From: Porticoccaceae bacterium | GTDB taxonomy: Bacteria; Pseudomonadota; Gammaproteobacteria; Pseudomonadales; Porticoccaceae | Direction of reading: 5' to 3' | Assembly (NCBI GenBank): GCA_002692165.1 | Contig: NZJL01000011.1 | Span: 7,026 to 12,346, forward strand | DNA length: 5,321 nucleotides | In this document: piece after piece, positions 1-5,321 of the stretch | How the letters are laid out: each line of letters opens with the position of its first letter | How positions within the stretch are numbered: the stretch's first letter is position 1 | Made by a program: the position numbers and the translations under genes | Notes under the pieces: model-generated | Seen by the model: only the letters and a program-made list of their open reading frames with translations | What the model was told of the DNA's origin: nothing | Database searches by the model: none

Positions 1-834
1 GATCCTGTCACCCTCAACCAGGTTCCTGTCACTGAAGTCGATCTGGGCTTCTCTATCGGTTCCATCCTCTAGCGTGACGGTAACCCCTGGCATACTGGTG
101 GCATCGAGTAAGCCAACTAATGTGAGAACGCCGGAGTTAGCAGATACCGAACTGTAAGTATCGATGAGAGATCCGGCATCAGCTGCCATGGAGGCAAGTG
201 TTGCATTGAGCCCACCCGCTCCTATAAGACCCTGGACTTGTTGCCCTCCAGAGATATTTAGTGTAATCCGATCGCCTTCAACTAAGTTCTTGCCATTAAA
301 ATCGAAGGTAGAGAAATAGAAGGCGTCCTCAAGGTTTACGGTCACCCGAGGCGGGTCGGTGTTCGCGTTAGGACCGTTAATAGAAAGAATACCGTTCTCT
401 GCGCTAACAGACCCAAATAACGAACTTTGAGCAGACAAATCATTGGCCACGCTCGCGAGTAACCCATCCAAACCCTCACCTCCTAAAACTCCCTGTACCT
501 GTGCACCTCCATCAACATCGATTGTGATCCTGTCTCCTAGGACAAGGTTTTTTTCATTCAAATTGATGCGATTCTGATTGGTGGTTGAATTCTGCTCAAG
601 GCTAACTACCACGGCTGGAAGCGCCGCACCAGATGCTAGACCTGTGAGGGTGAGAACCCCTGATGAGGAAGAAGCCGCGCTGAAGAATGAGTCCTGTGCC
701 GTCAGTGAAGAACTTAACGATGTCAGCAGCCCATCGAGCCCGTTAGCGCCAATAACACCTTTGACCGCAGTACCACCAGCTATTTCAATCGCCACCTTAT
801 CACCCAAAGCGAGGTTTCTATCCGAGAAATCGAT
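1..834 (-). repeat. C-module array: three full copies plus one cut by the window edge (residues 1149-1426)
   Basis: Copies start at residues 1149, 1238, 1325 and 1413 (positions 834, 567, 306 and 42), a period of 87-89 residues. The shared core is IDFSDRNLVEGDRITI, an Ala/Asp-Gly-Gly turn, VQGVIGANGLDGLL, a short helix, then SVSAxSGVLTLTG and LPAVTVSLE. They are homologous to the isolated copy at residues 641-722. Copies are joined by 6-8 residue linkers. The last visible copy ends at EGDRI on the window edge, so the full number is unknown. The strand-helix-strand layout could be a small Ig-like or flagellin-IN-like domain. The family is not certain. Confidence 0.85.
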
Positions 835-3800
835 GCTAGTAGTTGCTGGCGTTAGAGTGGAGGAAAATCTTTTAGCGTAAACACCATAGTCATCACCGTC
901 TTGGTCTTTAGAATTCCAAGCTGCAACAAAGCCGCCGTCTGGGAGTGATGTGAGTGCGGCGAATGACTGCTCATTGCTCGTAGTTGTATTGATCAGAAAC
1001 TCCGATCCGAGCTTGGCACCAGAGGCATCGTAGCGCTGGCCATAGATACCGTAGTCACTGCCGTCCTGAAGATTAGAAGCCCATGCCGCGACAAATCCGC
1101 CATCCGCAAGTGCAATTAATTCTTTACCCGATTGGGTTACTTGACTATCCGACGTTGTAGTATTGATTTGAAATTCCGAGCCTAGGGCATTGCCTGACGA
1201 ATCATAGCGCTGCCCATACACGCCCCAGCCATCGCCATCTTGATTTTCTGAGCTCCATGCAGCGACGAAGCCTCCATCAACGAGCGATGTAATGCTGACA
1301 ACTTTCTGATCACCAGTGGTGTGAGTGTTGATCTTAAACTCCGATCCGACTTTAACCCCGGAGGCATTATATTTTTGACCAAAAACACCCAGGCCATCGC
1401 CGTCTTGGCCGGGATCTTGCCACGCCACCACGAACCCACCATCTGACAAAGAGGTCACCTTTGCATACTCCTGTCTACCAGAAGTGATAGTGTTTACCTG
1501 GAACTCTGAACCCACTGGGTTATTCGAATTATCAAACCGCTGCCCGTAGATACCATAACTACTCCCATCTTGAGCATTGGATTGCCAGGTGACTACAAAG
1601 CCACCACCTGAAAGAGTGGCAATACTTGCACCATACTGCCATGAAGACGTATAGGTATTCACATGAAATTCTGAGCCTACTTTACTTCCTGACGCATCAA
1701 AAATTTGGCCATAGATGCCCTCAGTCCCATTTGATTCCTGCTCAGCTGCCCATACAATGGCAAAACCACCATCATCGAGTGAAGTAATTTCAGGATATCC
1801 TTGTTGGTTTGCGACGGTCGTATTGACAAGAAATTCTGACCCAACTGTGTTTCCAGAGGAATCATACCGTTGACCATAAACGCCCTTCGGGTAGGAGCCA
1901 GAACTGTCATCCTGTGCCTCCGAAGTCCAGGTAATGACATAACCACCATCTTGTAGATCGGTTATAGACGAGTATCCTTGATAACCGTTAGTATAGGTGT
2001 TTACCTGGACCTCACTGCCGGCTGGCACTAAGGATGTTGCAGAATCTGTAACCGCGGGCGTTGGTGCAGAAGACTGGTGAGTCCCAAAGGTCCCCTCAAA
2101 GGTCTCAGGTCTGTTGGTTACAAGTGAGAGTGTAATTGCAGGTAAAGCCGATCCATCAGATTTACCAGTCAGTATCAAGATCCCACTCCCCGCGCTAGCC
2201 GAGCTGAATAGCGAAGTTTGAGCAGCGATTTTAGATGCCATCGAGGTCAATAGAGCATCGAGACCGTCGCTGCCCACTACCCCCTGAACTTTCTCGCCTC
2301 CCGGTATATTGATGGCTACTGTGTCTCCGATGCCGACATTTCGACCCGAAAAGTTGATGGTTTCCTGATTTCCAGTCGCTTTTGTCGGCCACTCAAAGAC
2401 CCGAAAATGCCCAGAATCTATGCCGTTTCCATCATTCAGCTGTGCACCGATAGCGAGTCTTGTGCCGTCTTTGCTCAAACTTGCAACACTCGCGAGATCA
2501 ACCATGTTTTCGCCATCAATGTCCTGGCCCCTTTGAACCCATGCAGATCCGTTCCAGTCATATACAAATGCCCCTCCCGAAACTGGCCCGTTACCATCAT
2601 TTCCTGGTGCGCTAACCGAGAGGCTATTGCCATCGCCGCTCAGGCTCATAGTAATTCCAAACACATCGCCGGGCCTTTCACCGATAAGGTCGCTCCCACG
2701 CTGCACCCAGGCTGAATCGTTCCAGTCGAACACTCTGACCCTCCCCGGGTTCGCGACGCTGTTGAGGTCGAACAAATAGGAACCGATTGCGAGCGTTTTA
2801 CCGTCATCACTGAGTGCGGTTAAACCAGCCCGCTCCTCAACCCCATCGCCGTCTATATCCAGACCCCTTTTAACCCAGGCAGATCCATTCCAGTCAAACA
2901 CACGCACATTACCCGAATTCTGTGCACTCGCATCATTGCGAATTCCTCCGACCGCGAGCGTTTTACCGTCGGCACTGAGTCGCACTGTGGTAGACTCCTC
3001 GCCAACCGTCTCAGCGTCAATTTTTGCTCCTCTTTGCATCCACTGAATGCCATCCCAATCGAACACACGGGCACTCGCTGTTTCGGTTCCATCATCATTC
3101 TCTGTCTCATATTCGCCAATCGCCAGTGTGCTACCATCTGTGCTGAGAGCGACACTTGCTCCCAACCCATCACCAGCCTCGTCACCAGAAATAGTAGCCC
3201 CCCTCTGCACCCAAGCAGAGCCATTCCACTCAAAGATCCGGGTTTGACCCGCATTTTTTCCCGCACTGTCATCAAGGCTTTCACCTACCGCAAGGATATT
3301 TCCATTATCACTTACAGCTATCAGCACACTAACCAAATCATTTTCTGAATTTGTATATGCTGATATATCTTGCCCTCTCTGTACCCAATTCGTTCCATCC
3401 CAATCAAAGGCACGAACCTTACCAGTGGCATCGGTACCTGCCGGAGCCGCGACCACAAGAGTATCGCCGTCGCCACTGAGCATGCCCAAGCCGGCGCGCT
3501 CCCCTGCCTCCCTTCCGTCAATGTCATCACCCATCTGGGTCCAAGACCTAAATGGGTCGCTTACGTTAGTAACACGGGTTACGTCAATGGCAGAAGTCAA
3601 TGGCTCAGCTATTGGCGGGCGGGAGTTATGGCTTATATGACTTGAGCCGCCGGTATCGCCCGGAACGCTTGATGCATGCGGTGCAAATGTTCTTCCCGTG
3701 ATGCTCCTTACGGGGGGAGACATTGAGTGAGACCCATATCCGTCCCCTGATTTTCCCGCATTGAGGTCACCCAAATCCATCGTTGACAGCGTGCCCAATT

Positions 3801-4278
3801 CTACCGAGATTTTTTGACCAGCTTCCGCTCCAATCTGGAAATTCAAATTTCCGTTGTAACCCGAGCCGTCGAACAGAGATCGTCCATTCCACTCAGTATT
3901 TAGTGCGATACGATCTATCTCCGACTTGAGAGCTTGATACTCTAGATCGAGCGCTGCTCTATCTGAAGTGGTATTGGTATCACTGATGGCCTGGATAGAT
4001 AGTTCGCGCATCCGCTGCAACATGTCTGTAATCGCCACCATGGTCCCTTCAGCAGTCTGGAGCATTGACATTGCATCTTGAGCGTTTCGAACAGCCTGAT
4101 TGAGGCCATTGATTTGGGCGGACATTCTTGAAGAAATCGCAAGACCAGCGGCATCATCGGCGGCCGAATTGATTCTCAACCCCGTTGAAAGTCGCTCCAT
4201 TGCCTGATTCATTGCCCGATTATTTTTTGTAAGGGCGTTCGCCGCAATGGTGGCGTTAATGTTAGTGTTGATTTTCAC
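1..4278 (-). CDS. Giant multidomain flagellin, C-terminus beyond window
   Basis: This is a flagellar filament subunit, exported through the flagellar type III system and polymerised outside the cell. The frame has 1426 codons without a stop and reaches the left edge still open. The GTG start gives a protein opening MKINTNINATIAANAL, the conserved flagellin N terminus, and an in-frame TAG lies only 12 nt upstream, so no earlier start exists. Order of parts: D0/D1 flagellin domain (1-170), polar linker (171-245), seven FG-GAP-like repeats (246-630), one C module (641-722), linker (723-753), seven 'GSEFxVNT' repeats (754-1140), and C modules at 1149, 1238, 1325 and 1413 (cut). Ordinary flagellins have about 270-600 residues, so this one is several times larger, all of the excess lying where D2/D3 normally sits. 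No cysteine codon occurs. The C-terminal D0/D1 half is not in view, so assembly competence is inferred. Flagellins above 1000 residues are known from some marine gammaproteobacteria. A fliC-type name fits only the N domain, so no symbol is given. Confidence 0.96.
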   Translation of the reverse strand, partial: MKINTNINATIAANALTKNNRAMNQAMERLSTGLRINSAADDAAGLAISSRMSAQINGLNQAVRNAQDAMSMLQTAEGTMVAITDMLQRMRELSIQAISDTNTTSDRAALDLEYQALKSEIDRIALNTEWNGRSLFDGSGYNGNLNFQIGAEAGQKISVELGTLSTMDLGDLNAGKSGDGYGSHSMSPPVRSITGRTFAPHASSVPGDTGGSSHISHNSRPPIAEPLTSAIDVTRVTNVSDPFRSWTQMGDDIDGREAGERAGLGMLSGDGDTLVVAAPAGTDATGKVRAFDWDGTNWVQRGQDISAYTNSENDLVSVLIAVSDNGNILAVGESLDDSAGKNAGQTRIFEWNGSAWVQRGATISGDEAGDGLGASVALSTDGSTLAIGEYETENDDGTETASARVFDWDGIQWMQRGAKIDAETVGEESTTVRLSADGKTLAVGGIRNDASAQNSGNVRVFDWNGSAWVKRGLDIDGDGVEERAGLTALSDDGKTLAIGSYLFDLNSVANPGRVRVFDWNDSAWVQRGSDLIGERPGDVFGITMSLSGDGNSLSVSAPGNDGNGPVSGGAFVYDWNGSAWVQRGQDIDGENMVDLASVASLSKDGTRLAIGAQLNDGNGIDSGHFRVFEWPTKATGNQETINFSGRNVGIGDTVAINIPGGEKVQGVVGSDGLDALLTSMASKIAAQTSLFSSASAGSGILILTGKSDGSALPAITLSLVTNRPETFEGTFGTHQSSAPTPAVTDSATSLVPAGSEVQVNTYTNGYQGYSSITDLQDGGYVITWTSEAQDDSSGSYPKGVYGQRYDSSGNTVGSEFLVNTTVANQQGYPEITSLDDGGFAIVWAAEQESNGTEGIYGQIFDASGSKVGSEFHVNTYTSSWQYGASIATLSGGGFVVTWQSNAQDGSSYGIYGQRFDNSNNPVGSEFQVNTITSGRQEYAKVTSLSDGGFVVAWQDPGQDGDGLGVFGQKYNASGVKVGSEFKINTHTTGDQKVVSITSLVDGGFVAAWSSENQDGDGWGVYGQRYDSSGNALGSEFQINTTTSDSQVTQSGKELIALADGGFVAAWASNLQDGSDYGIYGQRYDASGAKLGSEFLINTTTSNEQSFAALTSLPDGGFVAAWNSKDQDGDDYGVYAKRFSSTLTPATTSIDFSDRNLALGDKVAIEIAGGTAVKGVIGANGLDGLLTSLSSSLTAQDSFFSAASSSSGVLTLTGLASGAALPAVVVSLEQNSTTNQNRINLNEKNLVLGDRITIDVDGGAQVQGVLGGEGLDGLLASVANDLSAQSSLFGSVSAENGILSINGPNANTDPPRVTVNLEDAFYFSTFDFNGKNLVEGDRITLNISGGQQVQGLIGAGGLNATLASMAADAGSLIDTYSSVSANSGVLTLVGLLDATSMPGVTVTLEDGTDREAQIDFSDRNLVEGDRI
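859..2019 (-). repeat. Array B: seven 'GSEFxVNT / DGGFVxxW / GIYGQRYDASG' repeats (residues 754-1140)
   Basis: Units begin at G754, G813, G868, G923, G978, G1033 and G1091, with spacings of 59, 55, 55, 55, 55 and 58 residues; the last ends near VYAKRF (1134-1138). Each has the order GSEFQVNT, a short Thr/Ser/Gln stretch, ITSLxDGGFVVAW, xxQDGDGxG, then GIYGQRYDASG. The first unit carries a small insertion in its QD loop (SSGSYPK). Similar repeats occur in very large secreted or surface proteins of aquatic and soil bacteria, often beside Ca2+-binding domains. Seven copies with four likely strands each fit a second seven-bladed propeller; this is inferred. No RTX nonapeptides are present. DNA copies differ at many codons, so the duplication is not recent. 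Confidence 0.85.
2113..2358 (-). repeat. C module 1, isolated copy between arrays A and B (residues 641-722)
   Basis: This is a single copy of the module that recurs in tandem at the left end of the window. It has INFSGRNVGIGDTVAINI, then VQGVVGSDGLDALLTSMAS, AQTSLFSSASAGSGILILTG and LPAITLSL. The pattern of two strands, a helix (LDALLTSMASKIAAQ) and closing strands ending in LTG loosely recalls flagellin IN motifs, the small insertions found in flagellins and hook-associated proteins. That kinship is a suggestion from pattern, not a demonstrated match. Its place between the two arrays suggests a spacer domain. Confidence 0.8.
2389..3543 (-). repeat. Array A: seven FG-GAP-like repeats, probable seven-bladed beta-propeller (residues 246-630)
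   Basis: Units of 52-58 residues are marked by the phrase FDWNGSAWVQRG followed by DIDGE, then LSxDGxTLAIG. The anchoring tryptophans are W246, W298, W356, W413, W468, W524 and W580, giving spacings of 52, 58, 57, 55, 56 and 56. The array opens in mid-unit (WTQMGDDIDG, no preceding FDW) and closes in mid-unit (FRVFEW at 625-630, no following WVQRG). The two ends together make one complete unit. That circular offset is typical of beta-propellers whose last blade is closed by the N-terminal strand. Loops such as NDGNG (560-564, 616-620) resemble the Ca2+-binding loops of FG-GAP repeats. This repeat type (FG-GAP_2-like) is known from large extracellular proteins; the propeller fold is inferred. 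Confidence 0.85.
3544..3768 (-). other. Polar low-complexity linker in flagellin (residues 171-245)
   Basis: About 75 residues lie between the end of D1 and the first repeat array. They are rich in Gly, Ser, Pro and His (for example GDGYGSHSMSPP at 178-189 and GGSSHISHNSRPP at 210-222). No repeat or known domain is recognisable. It is probably a flexible tether lifting the repeat modules away from the filament core; this role is inferred from composition only. Confidence 0.6.
3769..4278 (-). other. Flagellin N-terminal D0/D1 domain (residues 1-170)
   Basis: This is the helical filament-core domain that carries the export signal and makes the axial contacts. It shows the family landmarks: NTNINATIAANAL at 4-16, MERLSTGLRINSAADDAAGL at 27-46, AISSRM at 47-52, a coiled helix to about residue 100, and EIDRIALNTEWNGRSLFDG at 120-138 leading into the beta-hairpin. 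The segment LQRMRELSIQA (87-97) aligns with the Salmonella FliC region recognised by TLR5. The Arg, Leu and Glu positions of that hotspot appear kept as R89, L93 and E113. The sequence is FliC-like rather than FlgL-like. It looks intact, with no internal deletion or frameshift. Confidence 0.95.
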
Positions 4279-4297
4279 TGTGTCAGGCTATCAGTAA

Positions 4298-4304
4298 GTC
4301 CTCG
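4298..4304 (-). promoter_or_regulatory. Shine-Dalgarno-like CGAGGAC, unusually distant from the GTG start
   Basis: GAGGA is the only good purine-rich match in the leader, but 20 nt separate it from the GTG at 4278 instead of the usual 5-10. An in-frame TAG between them rules out an earlier start, and the family N terminus fixes the GTG. Either translation uses a weak site or the leader folds to bring GAGGA closer. Confidence 0.35.
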
Positions 4305-4334
4305 CTTTTGTTTGTTGCTTTCACATATATTGCA

Positions 4335-4351
4335 AGCAAAATCCAGACCAA
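4335..4351 (-). promoter_or_regulatory. Sigma-54 (RpoN)-type promoter of the giant flagellin
   Basis: The minus strand reads TTGGTCTGGATTTTGCT. The invariant GG (-24) and GC (-12) dinucleotides are exactly 10 nt apart, and the TTGC of the -12 element is perfect. The CAC after TGG in the consensus is replaced by TCT. Transcription would start near 4324, giving a leader of about 46 nt before the GTG. Sigma-54 control of flagellar genes through FlrC/FleR-type activators is well known in polar-flagellated gammaproteobacteria. No sigma-28 box was found. Confidence 0.6.
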
Positions 4352-4368
4352 AAATAACCTAAATTAAA

Positions 4369-4381
4369 TATCAATAAATTC
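4369..4381 (+). promoter_or_regulatory. Possible IHF site upstream of the sigma-54 promoter
   Basis: TATCAATAAATTC matches the IHF consensus WATCAANNNNTTR at all but the last base. It lies in an AT-rich tract about 20 bp upstream of the -24 element, where DNA bending would help a distant activator reach sigma-54 polymerase. Short consensus in AT-rich DNA, so chance is possible. Confidence 0.3.
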
Positions 4382-4486
4382 AATAGTTTAGAAGTCTTCA
4401 GGGCCGTTATTTTAAAAGCCACCGGCGAAAGAGCAATTGCGAGGATTGGCGTCAATAAAGTGACAGCTAGAATTGGATCTTTAAGG

Positions 4487-4515
4487 CTGCGGCCTTCGCT
4501 TATGGAATGCCGCAG
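4487..4515 (-). terminator. Strong hairpin downstream of the permease gene, possible terminator
   Basis: The inverted repeat CTGCGGC / GCCGCAG is perfect over 7 bp. After one A-G mismatch it continues with TTC / GAA over 3 bp around a 7-nt loop. It starts 57 nt past the permease stop codon. The minus strand continues CCTTAAAGATCC, without a U-run, so it is not a standard intrinsic terminator. It may stabilise the 3' end or act with Rho. A short palindrome GAGAATTTCTC (4515-4525) abuts it. Confidence 0.4.
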
Positions 4516-4572
4516 AGAATTTCTCAGTCAGTGAAATGTTTGAATTGTTTTCAGTGCCTATCCTAGCAAATG

Positions 4573-5321
4573 CTAGTGAGGAACGGTTTCCCCATCTCCC
4601 AGCATCAACCCTAACCACTGAGTTTCTGATTGGCTCTCCAGAGCTATTTTGACCATGATCGTGAGCGGTATCGATAACAACATTCCCACAGGGCCAAGTA
4701 CCCACCCCCATAGCAGCAGAGATATGAAGACGACTAATGGCGAGAGATTTAATCCACGTCCCATCAAGCGAGGTTCCACGCCATTGCCCATGACCACATT
4801 GACTGCTAAAAATCCTCCCAAGGTCAGCGCCGCGGGGCCCACTCCGAGCTGAATGAGGGCCAACAAAACAGCGGGTACGCACGCAATAACTGATCCAATC
4901 GCTGGAATAAAATTTAGAAGGAAAGCCAACAGCCCCCATAACACAGCATAATCCACCCCAATAATCGAGAGCCAGACGAAAATAATCAGTCCGGTACTAA
5001 AGCTTATAGCTGTTTTAATTGCCATGTAGTCGTTGACGCTTTTTGTGAAGGTCTTGAGCCACTCACTAGATGAGCCAGGCCCTCGAGCCAAGGCAAGCTT
5101 TTCACCGAAACCCATGTTCTCAGCTAAGATAAGAATCACGGTCAGTAAGATCATCATACTGTTCGTCATCACATTACCAAAAGAAGCCAAAATATTGGCG
5201 ACCAGCACCATCAATGCGCTTGGGTCGAAGCTGTTCTTCCATTGTTCGGCACTTATAGCAATACCTCGGTCGTTGAGCATCTCCTGCACACCAGCACTCA
5301 TGGCTGCCAACTTATTCGAAT
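4573..5321 (-). CDS. AI-2E/PerM-family membrane permease, N-terminus beyond window
   Basis: The C-terminal 248 residues of an inner-membrane protein of the AI-2E transporter family (PerM/TqsA/YdiK type), usually about 350 residues, so roughly the first hundred are missing. The frame is open to the right edge; the TTG and ATG near 5310 and 5301 are internal codons. Counting from the edge, hydrophobic segments lie near 35-66, 103-120, 122-140, 142-160, 162-178 and 193-226. Family landmarks are NFIPAIGSVIACVPAVLLAL (136-155) and VEPRLMGRGLNLSPLVV (181-197), followed by LWGWVLGPVGMLLSIPLT (203-220). Members have been linked to autoinducer-2 export, and others to Na+/H+ exchange; substrate cannot be told from sequence. 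The polar segment at about 67-100 is the expected cytoplasmic or periplasmic loop. It ends at a TAG (4573-4575), 294 bp before the flagellin start, and is probably a separate transcription unit. Confidence 0.92.
   Translation of the reverse strand, partial: SNKLAAMSAGVQEMLNDRGIAISAEQWKNSFDPSALMVLVANILASFGNVMTNSMMILLTVILILAENMGFGEKLALARGPGSSSEWLKTFTKSVNDYMAIKTAISFSTGLIIFVWLSIIGVDYAVLWGLLAFLLNFIPAIGSVIACVPAVLLALIQLGVGPAALTLGGFLAVNVVMGNGVEPRLMGRGLNLSPLVVFISLLLWGWVLGPVGMLLSIPLTIMVKIALESQSETQWLGLMLGDGETVPH

Noticed and set aside
859..2019. RTX or hemolysin-type Ca2+ nonapeptides in array B
   Set aside because: QDGDG loops recur once per 55 residues, but the GGxGxDxux nonapeptide tandem is absent.
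2853..3284. 143-codon minus-strand open frame in the repeat region
   Set aside because: It lies in a shifted frame inside the flagellin array A; the repeated DNA makes repeated shadow peptides.
2407..3645. Several plus-strand open frames of 66-104 codons
   Set aside because: All are antisense to the flagellin repeats, with no family-like content.
4210..4212. Internal ATG (codon 23) as the flagellin start
   Set aside because: It would delete the conserved NTNINATIAANAL export and D0 segment, which is intact from the GTG.
1..4278. CRISPR array or DNA-level tandem repeat
   Set aside because: The periodicity is at protein level (periods of about 165 and 264 nt) within one open frame, and copies diverge at many codons.
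4279..4572. Sigma-28 flagellar promoter (TAAA-N15-GCCGATAA)
   Set aside because: No GCCGATAA-like box is present on the minus strand at useful spacing.
4481..4939. 152-codon minus-strand open frame overlapping the permease end and the intergenic region
   Set aside because: It is out of frame with a clear AI-2E-family coding sequence and its product shows no recognisable motif. It is a shadow frame.
5299..5310. TTG or ATG near the right edge as the true start of the permease
   Set aside because: The frame remains open to the edge and family members have about 100 more N-terminal residues, so the gene is cut by the window.

Overview
The window holds parts of two protein-coding genes, both read on the minus strand and separated by a 294-bp intergenic region. 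The protein families (a bacterial flagellin and an AI-2E-type permease), a sigma-54-like promoter and Ca2+-type extracellular repeats suggest a motile Gram-negative bacterium. A marine proteobacterium is a reasonable guess, but nothing here fixes the taxon.

Positions 1-4278 are one uninterrupted minus-strand frame of 1426 codons. It starts at a GTG at 4278 and is still open at the left edge. The protein begins with a textbook flagellin N-terminal D0/D1 domain (residues 1-170). Where a normal flagellin has a small variable D2/D3 region, it continues into at least 1250 residues of modular repeats. In order these are: a Gly/Ser/His/Pro-rich linker (171-245); seven FG-GAP-like units, array A (246-630); one 'C module' that weakly recalls flagellin insertion (IN) motifs (641-722); a linker; seven units of a second repeat family, array B (754-1140); and then at least four more C modules (1149-1426), the last cut by the window edge. 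Both seven-unit arrays look like seven-bladed beta-propellers. The flagellin C-terminal D1/D0 domain, expected if this is a working filament protein, would lie beyond position 1. The visible sequence contains no cysteine.

Positions 4279-4572 form the regulatory region. It has a GG-N10-GC sigma-54-type promoter (4335-4351), a near-match to an IHF site just upstream, an AT-rich tract, a Shine-Dalgarno-like GAGGA unusually far from the GTG start, and a strong hairpin (4487-4515) behind the permease gene.

Positions 4573-5321 are the C-terminal 248 residues of an AI-2E/PerM-family membrane permease, whose N terminus is off the right edge. It lies upstream of the flagellin in the same orientation, but the gap, hairpin and separate promoter argue that the two are independent transcription units.

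The main point of interest is the giant flagellin. If assembled, its filament would carry two propeller-like modules and a chain of C modules on every subunit. Most other open frames in the window are antisense or shifted shadows of these two genes.
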